Shown here: positions 53,846 to 61,670 of the stretch, in pieces | Position numbering within the stretch: the first letter of the stretch is position 1 | Layout: every line of letters starts with the position of its first letter | Assembly (NCBI GenBank): GCA_963830715.1 | Contig: CAWHNS010000024.1 | Location: forward strand, 310,001 to 374,000 | DNA length: 64,000 bases | Direction of reading: 5' to 3' | DNA from: CAVVMA01 sp963830715 | GTDB taxonomy: Bacteria; Desulfobacterota; Binatia; Binatales; Binataceae | The notes under the pieces: model-generated | What the model saw: the letters and a program-made list of their open reading frames with translations, nothing else | Databases searched by the model: none | Told to the model about the DNA's origin: nothing | Made by a program: the position numbers and the translations under genes

Positions 53846-54244
53846 TCAGGCGCTCAGCGCGATGGTGCAGTGCGCGCATCGCTTGGCCCCGATCGGTATT
53901 TCGCTCAGGCATTCGGGGCACTTCCTGGTCGTCGGATCGGGCGGCGGCCCCTGGAACCTCGCGACGAGAGTGTTCACCGGCAGCACCACCAGGAAGTAGA
54001 CCGCGGCGGAAATCAGCAGGAACGAGACCACGGCGTTGACCAAATCTCCGATCAGGAATTTGCTGCCGTTGATCGTAAACGCAATCGCAGAGAAGTCGGG
54101 TTTGCCGACGACTGCCGCGATAAACGGGGTGAGCAGGTCTTTTACGACTGACGTCGCCACGGCCCCGAATGCCGCCCCGACCACCACGCCCACCGCCATG
54201 TCCACGACGTTGCCGCGGAGTATAAACGCCTTGAATCCGCCCAT
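53846..54244 (-). CDS. mscL: Large-conductance mechanosensitive channel with C-terminal zinc ribbon
   Basis: MscL, which opens under membrane tension to release solutes. The N-terminal FKAFILRGNVVDMAVGVVVGAAFGAVATSVVKDLLTP is the S1/TM1 signature. TM2 (LVNAVVSFLLISAAVYFLVVLPVN) follows. The usual C-terminal helical bundle is replaced by KCPECLSEIPIGAKRCAHC, a zinc ribbon, as in some actinobacterial and deltaproteobacterial MscL. The length of 132 residues is normal. It lies 27 bases after lutA on the same strand. Confidence 0.92.
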   Translation of the reverse strand: MGGFKAFILRGNVVDMAVGVVVGAAFGAVATSVVKDLLTPFIAAVVGKPDFSAIAFTINGSKFLIGDLVNAVVSFLLISAAVYFLVVLPVNTLVARFQGPPPDPTTRKCPECLSEIPIGAKRCAHCTIALSA

Positions 54245-54271
54245 TGGGAGTCTCCTCTTGCGAACCTGCTT

Positions 54272-54994
54272 CTACTTCGAGGCGAGCACCTGGGCCAGAT
54301 GGAGCGCCTCCAGCCGCATCGCCTTGCGATGGGCGCCGCCCGCGATATGCATCAAGCATCCGCAATCGTTGGCGACCAGCACTTGCGCGCCGCTCTCTGC
54401 GATTCGGTCGAGCTTGTCTTCGAGCATCGCAGCCGAGATATGCGGAAACTTGACCGAGAACAGGCCGCCGAATCCGCAGCACTCCTCGCGATCGCGCAGC
54501 TCGCAGAGCCTGATCCCGCGCACCGTGCTCAGCAGGCGTAGCGGTTCGTCGCGCGCGCCGAGTTCCCGCAGGAGATGACACGATGGATGGTATGCGACGG
54601 CGCGATCGAATCGGGCGCCGACGTCCCTGACCTTCAGCACATTTGCCAGGAATTGCGAGAACTCGAAGACGCTCGGGGCGAGCGCCGACGCTCTCTGCGC
54701 CAGCGCCGGTTCACCTGCGAGCAAGTCGCGGTAGAAAATCTTCACCATCGTGGCGCACGATCCCGACGGGATGACGATCGGGATTCCGGGATCGCAGCTA
54801 TCGAGAAAGCGCCGCGCCAGTTCGAGCGCCTGACCGCGCAACCCCTCGTTGAACGCTACCTGTCCGCAGCAGAACGCGCGGCGCAGGCCCCGCACTGTCA
54901 GCCCCTGACGTTCGAGCACCGACGCCGCAGCCGTGGAGACCTCGGGGAAAAACTCCTCCGCAAGGCAGGTCGAGAACAGTTGCACGTCAGGCAT
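54272..54994 (-). CDS. lutA: Lactate utilization protein A
   Basis: LutA, a (CCG)2-type iron-sulfur oxidoreductase subunit of the LutABC L-lactate dehydrogenase complex. The two cysteine-rich motifs can be seen as FSTCLAEEFFPEVS...RAFCCGQVAFNEG and YHPSCHLLRELGA...CCGFGGLFSVKFP. The start at 54994 (MPDVQ) overlaps the lutC stop by 8 bases. It lies after lutC, in the order lutB-lutC-lutA on the transcript, and ahead of mscL. No lactate permease gene is in the window. Confidence 0.88.
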   Translation of the reverse strand: MPDVQLFSTCLAEEFFPEVSTAAASVLERQGLTVRGLRRAFCCGQVAFNEGLRGQALELARRFLDSCDPGIPIVIPSGSCATMVKIFYRDLLAGEPALAQRASALAPSVFEFSQFLANVLKVRDVGARFDRAVAYHPSCHLLRELGARDEPLRLLSTVRGIRLCELRDREECCGFGGLFSVKFPHISAAMLEDKLDRIAESGAQVLVANDCGCLMHIAGGAHRKAMRLEALHLAQVLASK

Positions 54995-55570
54995 CGTGCA
55001 GCCCAATCAACATGACGCAAAGTTCGCGCGGGCCGTGGACGCCCATCACGATTCGCTTTTCGATGTCGGCGGTCCGGCTCGGCCCGGTGATCAGCGTGAG
55101 CCGCTTCGCCGCGACGGCCTCGGGCCGATCCGATCGAAGAGCGTCGCGAGGTCGGGAACGATCCGCTCCGTGCGCAGGACCACCACGCTCAGCGGCGGCA
55201 GCAGAGTGAGAGACCCGGGGCGGGTTGCGTCGGCTGCGACGGCCAGAGTTCCAGTCGCGGCGATTCCATAATCGGCCTCGGCGAGGCCGGCGTCGCATCG
55301 CGCGATTCGATCTCTGATCGCGAGCCGATCGCTATCGCCGACTCGATCGGCTTGCACGACCTCGATGCTGTCTCGCCGCAGAGCATCGGCGATCGGGCCG
55401 AGGTCGGTGGCAACTCCGCGGCCGACCGCGACGCTGCGTACATTTGCGGAATGCGCCAAGGCGCAGAACTTCGGCGCGGCGTCCACTTCGGAGTCGGCTG
55501 TCATCGCGCGCCCACTGACCATCTCCAATTCGCGCACGAAGCGCGCGACGAGATCGCCTTCAACGCTCAT
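54987..55570 (-). CDS. lutC: Lactate utilization protein C (LUD domain), frameshifted
   Basis: The LUD-domain subunit of the LutABC complex. The protein starts at 55570 (MSVEGDLVARFVREL), overlapping the lutB stop as ATGA. It carries ADYGIAATGTLAV and ATRPGSLTLLPPLSVVVLRTERIVPDLATLFDRIGP, typical of LUD proteins. A missing base at about 55120 splits it; the other frame ends with RLTLITGPSRTADIEKRIVMGVHGPRELCVMLI, the family's C-terminus. It is translationally coupled to both neighbours. Confidence 0.85.
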
Positions 55571-56967
55571 CGCGGGCGCGGCTTGGGAAAGTCGCGGCTT
55601 TGCGTCCAGTTCGAGAACGGCGCGGGCATCCTGCGCAGATAGCCGTCGCGCCCGAAGGGCTTGAGCACGATCGCCGCGGTCCGCCCTGCCAGCCGAATCA
55701 AACGCGGATAGCGCGCCAGGCGCGCAAACATCCGAGCGCCCGATCGCGCCCGTTCGATCGCGCGCGGCCATCGGATCGGATCGTTGCCCGCGCTCGACTT
55801 CCATCGCAGGTGCAACAGGATGCGCGGGATGTCAATCTTTACCGGACAAACGTCGCGGCACGCGCCGCACAGGGTCGAGGCAAACGGCAGATGGCCCGCC
55901 GCGCTGCCGAAGAGCGAGGGACTGACGATCGACCCGATCGGGCCGGCGTAGGTCGCGCCATAGGCGTGACCGCCGATCCGGCGATAGATCGGGCACACGT
56001 TGAGGCACGCGCCGCATCGAAGGCAATAGAGCGCCTCGCGAAGCACCGGATCGGCGAGCATCGCGCGGCGCCCGTTGTCGAGGATCACGACGTGCATCTC
56101 GCGCGGACCGTCGAGTTCCCCCGCGCGTCGCGGACCGCTCAGCAGACTCGTGTAGGTCGTGAGCTTCTGCGCGGTTGCGGTGCGCGCCAGAATTTCGAGG
56201 AACGGGCTTAAGTCGCCGAGCTTCGGAATGACCTTCTCGATTCCCATCACCGCGACGAACGTGTCGGGCATCGAGGACGAAAGCCGCCCGTTGCCCTCGT
56301 TCTCGACCATCACCAGCGTTCCGGTCTCCGCGATTGCGAAATTGACGCCGGCCACTCCCAGCTCCGCGTTGAGAAACGCCTCGCGCAGCCGCTCTCGCGC
56401 GACCGCGGTGAGCTGCCCGGGCTCGGCAGTATAGGGAATTCCGAACTTGTCGCTGAAAAGCCGGCCGATGTCTTCCTTCGACAAGTGAATCGCCGGCGTG
56501 ATGATGTGCGAGGGCCGCTCGCCACGAAGCTGCACGATGTATTCGCCCAGGTCGGTCTCGATAGCCTCGACCCCGGCGGCTTCGAGCGCGGGGTTGAGCT
56601 CGATCTCCTCGGTGGTCATGGACTTGCCCTTGACCGCGCGCCGGGCGCCGCACGCGCGCGCCACTGCGACGATATAGTCACGGGCGTCTTTGGCGTCCGG
56701 CGCGAAGAATACCTTGCAGCCGTTGGCTTCGAGCCGCTGCTTCAGTTGGGCCAGAAGATCGTCGAGACGCCCGATCGCGATCGCGTCTTGCTTGACTTTG
56801 CGCGCGCGATCCCGCTCGGCTTCATAGGCGGGAAATTCCGCGCGGGTCTCCGCGAGATGCTCGAGATGGCGCCCGCTTGCGGCTTCGAGCTTGCGCCTGA
56901 GCTCGCGGTCGGCGACTGCGGCGCGGCTCGCCTCGAAGAAGTCGAAGGGCGTGGGCGTGGAAGCCAT
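55567..56967 (-). CDS. lutB: Lactate utilization protein B
   Basis: LutB, the 466-residue iron-sulfur subunit of LutABC. A LUD-type domain comes first (ACGARRAVKGKSMTTEEIELNPALEAAG...DLGEYIVQLRGERPSHIITPAIHL). The C-terminal part has two 4Fe-4S motifs, LYCLRCGACLNVCPIYRRIGG and LCGACRDVCPVKIDIP. LutABC oxidises L-lactate to pyruvate, passing electrons to a quinone or carrier. The ATG at 56967 is 25 bases from the SirB1-like gene, so it may be cotranscribed with it. Confidence 0.92.
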   Translation of the reverse strand: MASTPTPFDFFEASRAAVADRELRRKLEAASGRHLEHLAETRAEFPAYEAERDRARKVKQDAIAIGRLDDLLAQLKQRLEANGCKVFFAPDAKDARDYIVAVARACGARRAVKGKSMTTEEIELNPALEAAGVEAIETDLGEYIVQLRGERPSHIITPAIHLSKEDIGRLFSDKFGIPYTAEPGQLTAVARERLREAFLNAELGVAGVNFAIAETGTLVMVENEGNGRLSSSMPDTFVAVMGIEKVIPKLGDLSPFLEILARTATAQKLTTYTSLLSGPRRAGELDGPREMHVVILDNGRRAMLADPVLREALYCLRCGACLNVCPIYRRIGGHAYGATYAGPIGSIVSPSLFGSAAGHLPFASTLCGACRDVCPVKIDIPRILLHLRWKSSAGNDPIRWPRAIERARSGARMFARLARYPRLIRLAGRTAAIVLKPFGRDGYLRRMPAPFSNWTQSRDFPKPRPR

Positions 56968-56991
56968 TGCGGGGCGCAGCGGGAGCCGGTC

Positions 56992-57825
56992 TCAGTTGAT
57001 CAGCGCCACCTGGCGCATCAGGCGCACGACGGCTTCGCGCGCGGTATCGGCGGCGGGATGTTCGGGGGCCTGCGAGAGGAAGCTCTGAAAATCGTCCAGC
57101 GCGGACTTGAAGCATTCGAGCCGTTCGTAGAGCGCGCCGCGTTCCGCAAGCTCGTCAATCGAGCGCGGCTCGAGCATAAGGATACGATCGAGCGCGGCAA
57201 GCGCGCGGGTCCAGTCCGACGCGGACACATAGACGATCTTCAGGTTGCGCAACATCCTGGCCAGAATGTGGCGCGCGCCCACCTGCTTGAGCATCCTCGG
57301 ATGCAACTCGACGGGCTGGCCATAGGTCTCGGTCAGGCGCGCGTGAATCTGGTCGAGGCTCAGAATCGCCCCGCCATAGAAGGGATCGATGATCAACTCG
57401 CCGCGCTCGTCAACCGCTTTGACCAGAAAGTGCGTGGGAAATGAAACGCCGTACAGGTTGATGCCGAGCCGGCGCCCGACTTCGAGATAGACGACCGAGA
57501 GCGTGATCGGAATGCCGAGCTTGCGATCGAGCACCTCGTTCAGGAACGAATTGCGCGGGTCGTTGAATTCCTCGCGATTGCCGTCGAAGCCCTTCTGCGC
57601 GAACAGGAAGTGCGAAAGCAACTGGACCCGTTCGACCGTATCGGCGCCGGCGCGCACCATCGGCTCGGCCTCGCGCGCCAGCTCGGCGATCCGGTCGATG
57701 TAATTTTCGATATCGAGTGCGGGATACTCTTCCTTGGCGATCAGCAGCGCGCCGCGAGCCAGTGGAACCGGCTCACGCGCCGCCATCATCGCGAATTCCC
57801 GCCGTGCGTCGTTCATCCCGAGCAT
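56992..57825 (-). CDS. SirB1-like transglutaminase/TPR protein
   Basis: A 277-residue protein of the SirB1 type. The N-terminal transglutaminase-like part has FAQKGFDGNREEFNDPRNSFLNEVLDRKLGIPITLSVVYLEVGRRLGINLYGVSFPTHFLV, and the C-terminus contains TPR-like helices (ALAALDRILMLEPRSIDELAERGALYERLECFKSALDDFQSFL). The typical catalytic triad of transglutaminases is not obvious. Function is unknown; it may act as a peptidase-like adaptor. It is between queG and lutB. Confidence 0.8.
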   Translation of the reverse strand: MLGMNDARREFAMMAAREPVPLARGALLIAKEEYPALDIENYIDRIAELAREAEPMVRAGADTVERVQLLSHFLFAQKGFDGNREEFNDPRNSFLNEVLDRKLGIPITLSVVYLEVGRRLGINLYGVSFPTHFLVKAVDERGELIIDPFYGGAILSLDQIHARLTETYGQPVELHPRMLKQVGARHILARMLRNLKIVYVSASDWTRALAALDRILMLEPRSIDELAERGALYERLECFKSALDDFQSFLSQAPEHPAADTAREAVVRLMRQVALIN

Positions 57826-57937
57826 AAGTGTCCGACGCGCGCCCCCGGTTTGGCAAGCTCCGGGCTCGCTTCTTTTCTCAGTAGCGCCGGCCTCCGTACA
57901 GGTTCTTTTTTTCTCCAGTTATCATCCCGGGATGCGA

Positions 57938-59067
57938 TCACCCCATTGATTCCAGCGCGGCGCGGATTTCGCGGCTGACATCCGCATCGTTCTCGTCCGA
58001 TGCGCGCCGCTCCAGCGATCGGCGGGAGGCGCATCCGCCGAGCCGGCCGAGCGCCCATGCCGCATGCGATCGCACCAGCGCTTCGGGCTCGGATGCGAGC
58101 GCGCGGGCTAGCGGCGCGACCGCGTCGCGGTTGCCGCTATTGCCGAGCGCCACGGCGACATTGCGCAGCAGGCCGCGCCGCTTCGCGCGCTTCACCGCGC
58201 TCTTGCCGTAGCGCGCCCGAAAGCCATCGTCGTCCAGCGCAAGCAGAGCGGCCAGGCTCGGCGCAAGCTCGCTCGCACCCCGCCGCGTGCGTCTCGTTCC
58301 ACGGACACACTTCCTGGCAGATATCGCAGCCGAAAATCCAATTGCCCAGCTTGGGCCTCAGCTCAATCGGAATCGGCCCACGGTTTTCGATCGTCAGATA
58401 GCTGATGCACAGCCGCGGCTCGATGAGATAGCCGCCGGCGAGCGCATTGGTCGGGCACAGATCGAGGCATCGGCGGCACGTCCCGCAATGATCGCGATAC
58501 TCCCCGCCAGTCGGTTCCAGTTCGACATCGGTGAAAATCTCCGCCAGGAAGAAATACGACCCATGCTCGCGGCTGAGCAGGTTGGTATTTTTGCCGAACC
58601 ATCCGAGACCCGACTCGATTCCCCACTCGCGCTCGAATACCGGTCCGGTATCGACGTATACGCGCGTGACGGCATCCGGCCGGATTCCATCGATTCGGGC
58701 CGCTACCGCGCGTGACCGTTTCAGGACGCGATCGTGATAGTCGCTGCCGAGCGCGTACGCGGCGATTCGTCCACGGAGCTCAGCGCGCCAATCCACGATC
58801 GGCGGCCTCGGCGCGTGATATGGATAGCCGAGGCTCACGACCGAGCGCAGGCGCGCGTCGAGCGATGCGCGGATCGAATCGCCGCGCCGGTTCGCGCGCC
58901 AGATAGCCCATGTCCGCATGGCGGCCTTTAGCCGTCCATCGCGCGAAGAATTCCTCGCGATGGTCGAGCCGCCGTAGCCGCGCGAATCCGACGAGGATAA
59001 AGCCCTGATCGCGCGCGGCCTCCGTGATGGTCTCTTCCAGGCTCACGATCAGATATAATTCTATCAT
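57938..59067 (-). CDS. queG: Epoxyqueuosine reductase (frameshifted twice)
   Basis: QueG, the cobalamin and iron-sulfur enzyme that performs the last step of queuosine synthesis in tRNA. The N-terminal EETITEAARDQGFILVGFARLRRLD is followed by YVDTGPVFEREWG, GLGWFGKNTNLLSREHGSYFFLAEIF and two 4Fe-4S clusters, CGTCRRCLDLCPTNAL and FGCDICQEVCPWNETH. A C-terminal HEAT-like end (AVALGNSGNRDAVAPLARALASEPEALVRSHAAWALGRLGG) follows. Extra bases near 58866-58871 and 58275-58285 break the frame. Start M (59067) has only a weak ribosome binding site. Confidence 0.9.
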
Positions 59068-59099
59068 TGCCGGAGCGGGAAACGTGATCCGCAATCGCC

Positions 59100-59128
59100 T
59101 TGACTGGGCGGTCAGGCGTTACTAGGTT
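59100..59128 (+). promoter_or_regulatory. Possible promoter ahead of the IscA-like gene
   Basis: TTGACT at 59100-59105 and TAGGTT at 59123-59128, 17 bases apart, 58 bases upstream of the ATG at 59186. The -35 is good but the -10 is weak (three of six). It lies between the divergent queG and IscA-like genes. Confidence 0.3.
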
Positions 59129-59185
59129 TTAATCGAGACGCGCGACGTGCCGTCGGCGCGGAGCGTTCCGGAGGTTTCAGTTTCA

Positions 59186-59569
59186 ATGGCAGAGGAACTC
59201 GTCGAGGATCAGTCTTCACATCAGGCCGCCGACACCGGCGACAGATCGGTCAAGTTGACGCCCAAGGCGCTGGAAATTGTGAAAGCGATGCACGCCAGAG
59301 AGAAGCTGGGCGCCGAGATCGGCCTTCGACTAGGCGTCACCGGCGGCGGATGCTCCGGGTTTCAATATGCGCTCAACTTCGACTCGCAAAAAGAAGGCGA
59401 CATCGTGACCGTTCTCGACGGCGTGAAGATCTACGTCGATGAAGTCTCGATCCCGTATATCGGCGGAGTCACGCTCGACTATGTCGAGGGTCTGCACAAC
59501 GCTGGCTTCCGGTTTGATAACCCCCGCGCCAGCCGGACCTGCGGATGCGGATCGTCTTTCAGCGCCTAA
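59186..59569 (+). CDS. IscA/ErpA-type iron-sulfur carrier
   Basis: An A-type carrier of 127 residues that transfers iron-sulfur clusters to target enzymes. The three cysteines are in GGGCSGFQYALNFD and TCGCGSSF, and LTPKALEIVKAM starts the fold. The ATG at 59186 (MAEELVEDQ) has GGAGG about 11 bases upstream. An upstream GTG at 59147 is in frame but has no ribosome binding site. The acidic N-terminal extension is longer than usual. It lies next to queG, which needs 4Fe-4S clusters, but divergent from it. Confidence 0.9.
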   Translation: MAEELVEDQSSHQAADTGDRSVKLTPKALEIVKAMHAREKLGAEIGLRLGVTGGGCSGFQYALNFDSQKEGDIVTVLDGVKIYVDEVSIPYIGGVTLDYVEGLHNAGFRFDNPRASRTCGCGSSFSA

Positions 59570-59627
59570 GCGAACAGCCCTGCTTTCCGGCCTGATATTC
59601 AGGCTCTCGCCGGCGCGGCGGCGTTTC

Positions 59628-60128
59628 ATGCGCGAGCTCGCAGGCCCGGGATTGGCGAGGTTCAACGATCGGTTGGCCGATGCCGGTTCGCGGCGCGCCG
59701 TCAAATTCATCTCGACCCTCAACAACGCCAACGCGGACTTCATGGCCTATGCGCTGTCGGCGGCGGGACCGCTCGCCGGCTATCGTGCGGGCGCCACGCC
59801 GGATTCCGTCGAGCTGTGCCTGGGCGATCTGCTGGTCTACGACGTCTATCTCTTCGCACGCGATGAGTTCGCCCGCGACTCGACCGAACTGATTCCCCTT
59901 CTCGCGCGAGTTCTAAAGGCCGATCCGAAGCGTGTGATGCTCAAGCGCGACAACCTGCGCAAGGCGCCCCGTTCGGAAGAGTGGATGGTTTATACGTGGC
60001 TGGTCAGGAACCTGGGCGGCACGTCAGTGGAGCACTCACTGGAGCTTGAGCGGGGTTTCGGTTATCAGTACCTATCGTACATCGGCCAGTACCGCGCGAT
60101 AATCGGGCGCGAGTTGAGTCGCGAATAG
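59628..60128 (+). CDS. Hypothetical protein downstream of the iron-sulfur carrier
   Basis: An unrecognised protein of about 166 residues that starts 59 bases after the IscA-like stop. The start at 59628 (MRELAGPGLARF) is uncertain; the open frame extends back through the end of the IscA-like gene (to 59439). Conserved-looking segments are KFISTLNNANADFMAYALSAAGPLAGY, VELCLGDLLVYDVYLFARDEF and VYTWLVRNLGGTSVEHSLELERGFGYQYLSYIGQYRAII. No catalytic motif is recognised and no membrane span or signal is seen. fabG follows 24 bases downstream, so it may belong to that unit. Confidence 0.5.
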   Translation: MRELAGPGLARFNDRLADAGSRRAVKFISTLNNANADFMAYALSAAGPLAGYRAGATPDSVELCLGDLLVYDVYLFARDEFARDSTELIPLLARVLKADPKRVMLKRDNLRKAPRSEEWMVYTWLVRNLGGTSVEHSLELERGFGYQYLSYIGQYRAIIGRELSRE

Positions 60129-60151
60129 GCAGCGACGGCGGCGCCATCTCG

Positions 60152-60898
60152 ATGAAGGACCTCGACGGCAAGGGAATTATTGTAACCGGCGCGAGCCGCG
60201 GAATCGGCCGCGCGATCGCGCTCGAAGTCGCGCGCCGCGGCGCCAACGTCGCGTTCAACTATCTCAAGAGCGAGCAGCCGGCGCTCGCGCTGAAGGACGA
60301 AATCGAGGCGACGGGAGTGAAGGCGCTTGCCTTCAAGGTCGACGCGGGCGACCTGAAGGCGGTGCGCGAGATGGTCAATACGGTCAAGAGCGCGTTCGGT
60401 AAAATCGACGGACTGGTCAACAACGCGGGACTGACTCGCGACAAGCTGATCGTGATGATGAGCGAAGAGGACTGGTCGCAGGTAATCAGGACCAATCTGA
60501 CCGGCCCCTGGAATTTCGCCCGTGCCGCGATCTTCATGATGATGAAGGCGAAGGCCGGCGCGATTCTCAACATCACATCGGTAAGCGGGATAGTCGGGAT
60601 GGCCGGGCAGGTCAACTACTCGGCCTCCAAGGCCGGACTGATCGGACTCACGAAGGCGCTGGCCAAGGAGGTCGGGAGGCTCGGAGTGCGGGTCAACGCG
60701 CTGGCGCTGGGCTTCGTCGAGACGGACATGACCGCGGCCCTGCCGAAGGAGAACCGCGAGGCGGCGCTCAACATGATTCCGCTCGGGCGATTCGGCAGCG
60801 TCGGCGACGTGGCGCCCGTCGCGGCGTTCCTGCTCTCCGACGCGGCCGCATATATCACCGGCGCCGTGATCCAGGTTGACGGCGGCCTCGCAATGTGA
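60152..60898 (+). CDS. fabG: 3-oxoacyl-ACP reductase-type short-chain dehydrogenase
   Basis: An NADPH-dependent short-chain dehydrogenase, 248 residues, with the FabG pattern. The cofactor motif is VTGASRGIGRAIALEVA, NNAG is in LVNNAGLTRDKL, and the catalytic triad is the Ser in ITSVSG, then YSASK. The C-terminal part ends AYITGAVIQVDGGLAM. It probably reduces 3-oxoacyl-ACP in fatty acid synthesis; other SDR substrates cannot be excluded because no acpP or fabF gene is adjacent. Confidence 0.85.
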   Translation: MKDLDGKGIIVTGASRGIGRAIALEVARRGANVAFNYLKSEQPALALKDEIEATGVKALAFKVDAGDLKAVREMVNTVKSAFGKIDGLVNNAGLTRDKLIVMMSEEDWSQVIRTNLTGPWNFARAAIFMMMKAKAGAILNITSVSGIVGMAGQVNYSASKAGLIGLTKALAKEVGRLGVRVNALALGFVETDMTAALPKENREAALNMIPLGRFGSVGDVAPVAAFLLSDAAAYITGAVIQVDGGLAM

Positions 60899-61047
60899 GT
60901 CAGCCGCCACCGGGCACGGCCAGCGCGCTCACCTGCCATCATCGATGTGCACAGCCTGTTGACTTAAGCGCGCCCGCGCGCGTGTGCCCGGATCAATTCG
61001 CCTTGAAAGGGCTTACACCCCGGCGCGATAATCGTGGTGCCGTGGCG

Positions 61048-61563
61048 ATGAGCGAGCAAAGCAGTTCTTTCTTCTTCGAGGCTGACGTGCCGCAGGCCTC
61101 CCGAGAGCTGGTCGAGTTGCGCACGGCGCCCGACTACGAGCCGCCTTTCGAGGTGGTGCGCCGCCGCGTGATCGACGACTACTACGAAGGCAAGATGACG
61201 ATCGATGCGACGGTCGTAATCCGGGTCGGCAACGTCGAGGCCACCGAGGCGGCGCGCGGCGTCGGCGTGGTCCACGCGCTCGACCTTGCTCTGCGCAAGG
61301 CCTTGCTCAAGTACTTCCCGTTCCTCGAGGCGGTGCGCGTGACCGAGACCTACACGCATGCGAGCGGCGAATCGACCGAGGCCGAAGTGATGTCGATCAA
61401 GAAATTCTCGGACGGCCAGAGCACCTGGGCAACGCTCGCCAAGTCCGCCAACACCGTCGAGGCTGGATGGAAGTCGCTGCTCGACGGCTACGAATGGCGA
61501 ATATACAGCGAGCGGCTCAAGCTGGCGCGCGCCGGGGGCAATCCGCGCCTGTCCCGGCGCTGA
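61048..61563 (+). CDS. Free-standing LeuA-type (citramalate/isopropylmalate synthase) regulatory domain
   Basis: A 171-residue protein that matches only the C-terminal allosteric dimerisation domain of citramalate and 2-isopropylmalate synthases. Key segments are DATVVIRVGNVEATEAARGVGVVHALDLALRKALLKYFPFLEAVRVTETYTHASGESTEAEVMSIKKFSDG and WATLAKSANTVEAGWKSLLDGYEWRIY. No catalytic TIM-barrel domain is present. It may be an allosteric subunit of a separately encoded synthase or a general branched-chain amino acid sensor. The start at 61048 (MSEQSSSFFFEADVP) is chosen because the longer ORF has an atypical N-terminus. A short hairpin follows at 61566-61584. Confidence 0.75.
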   Translation: MSEQSSSFFFEADVPQASRELVELRTAPDYEPPFEVVRRRVIDDYYEGKMTIDATVVIRVGNVEATEAARGVGVVHALDLALRKALLKYFPFLEAVRVTETYTHASGESTEAEVMSIKKFSDGQSTWATLAKSANTVEAGWKSLLDGYEWRIYSERLKLARAGGNPRLSRR

Positions 61564-61565
61564 AT

Positions 61566-61584
61566 CACGGGGCTGAAGCCCGTG
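61566..61584 (+). terminator. Short hairpin after the LeuA-like domain gene
   Basis: CACGGG at 61566-61571 and CCCGTG at 61579-61584 form a 6-bp hairpin around a short loop, 3 bases after the stop. There is no U-run. A comparable palindrome of this type occurs in many GC-rich genomes as an interspersed repeat; whether this is a terminator is uncertain. Confidence 0.3.
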
Positions 61585-61670
61585 CCACTTCCGGTCGAGC
61601 CTTCATAAGGCGGCGAAATCGGCGCTTGTTTGGAATCGTGGCGGCGGGATAACTTGAATCCGTCGCGGTC

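Noticed and set aside
57923..57934. 12-bp palindrome CATCCCGGGATG as a terminator
   Set aside because: On the queG transcript it is followed by an A-run, not a U-run; too short to call a function.
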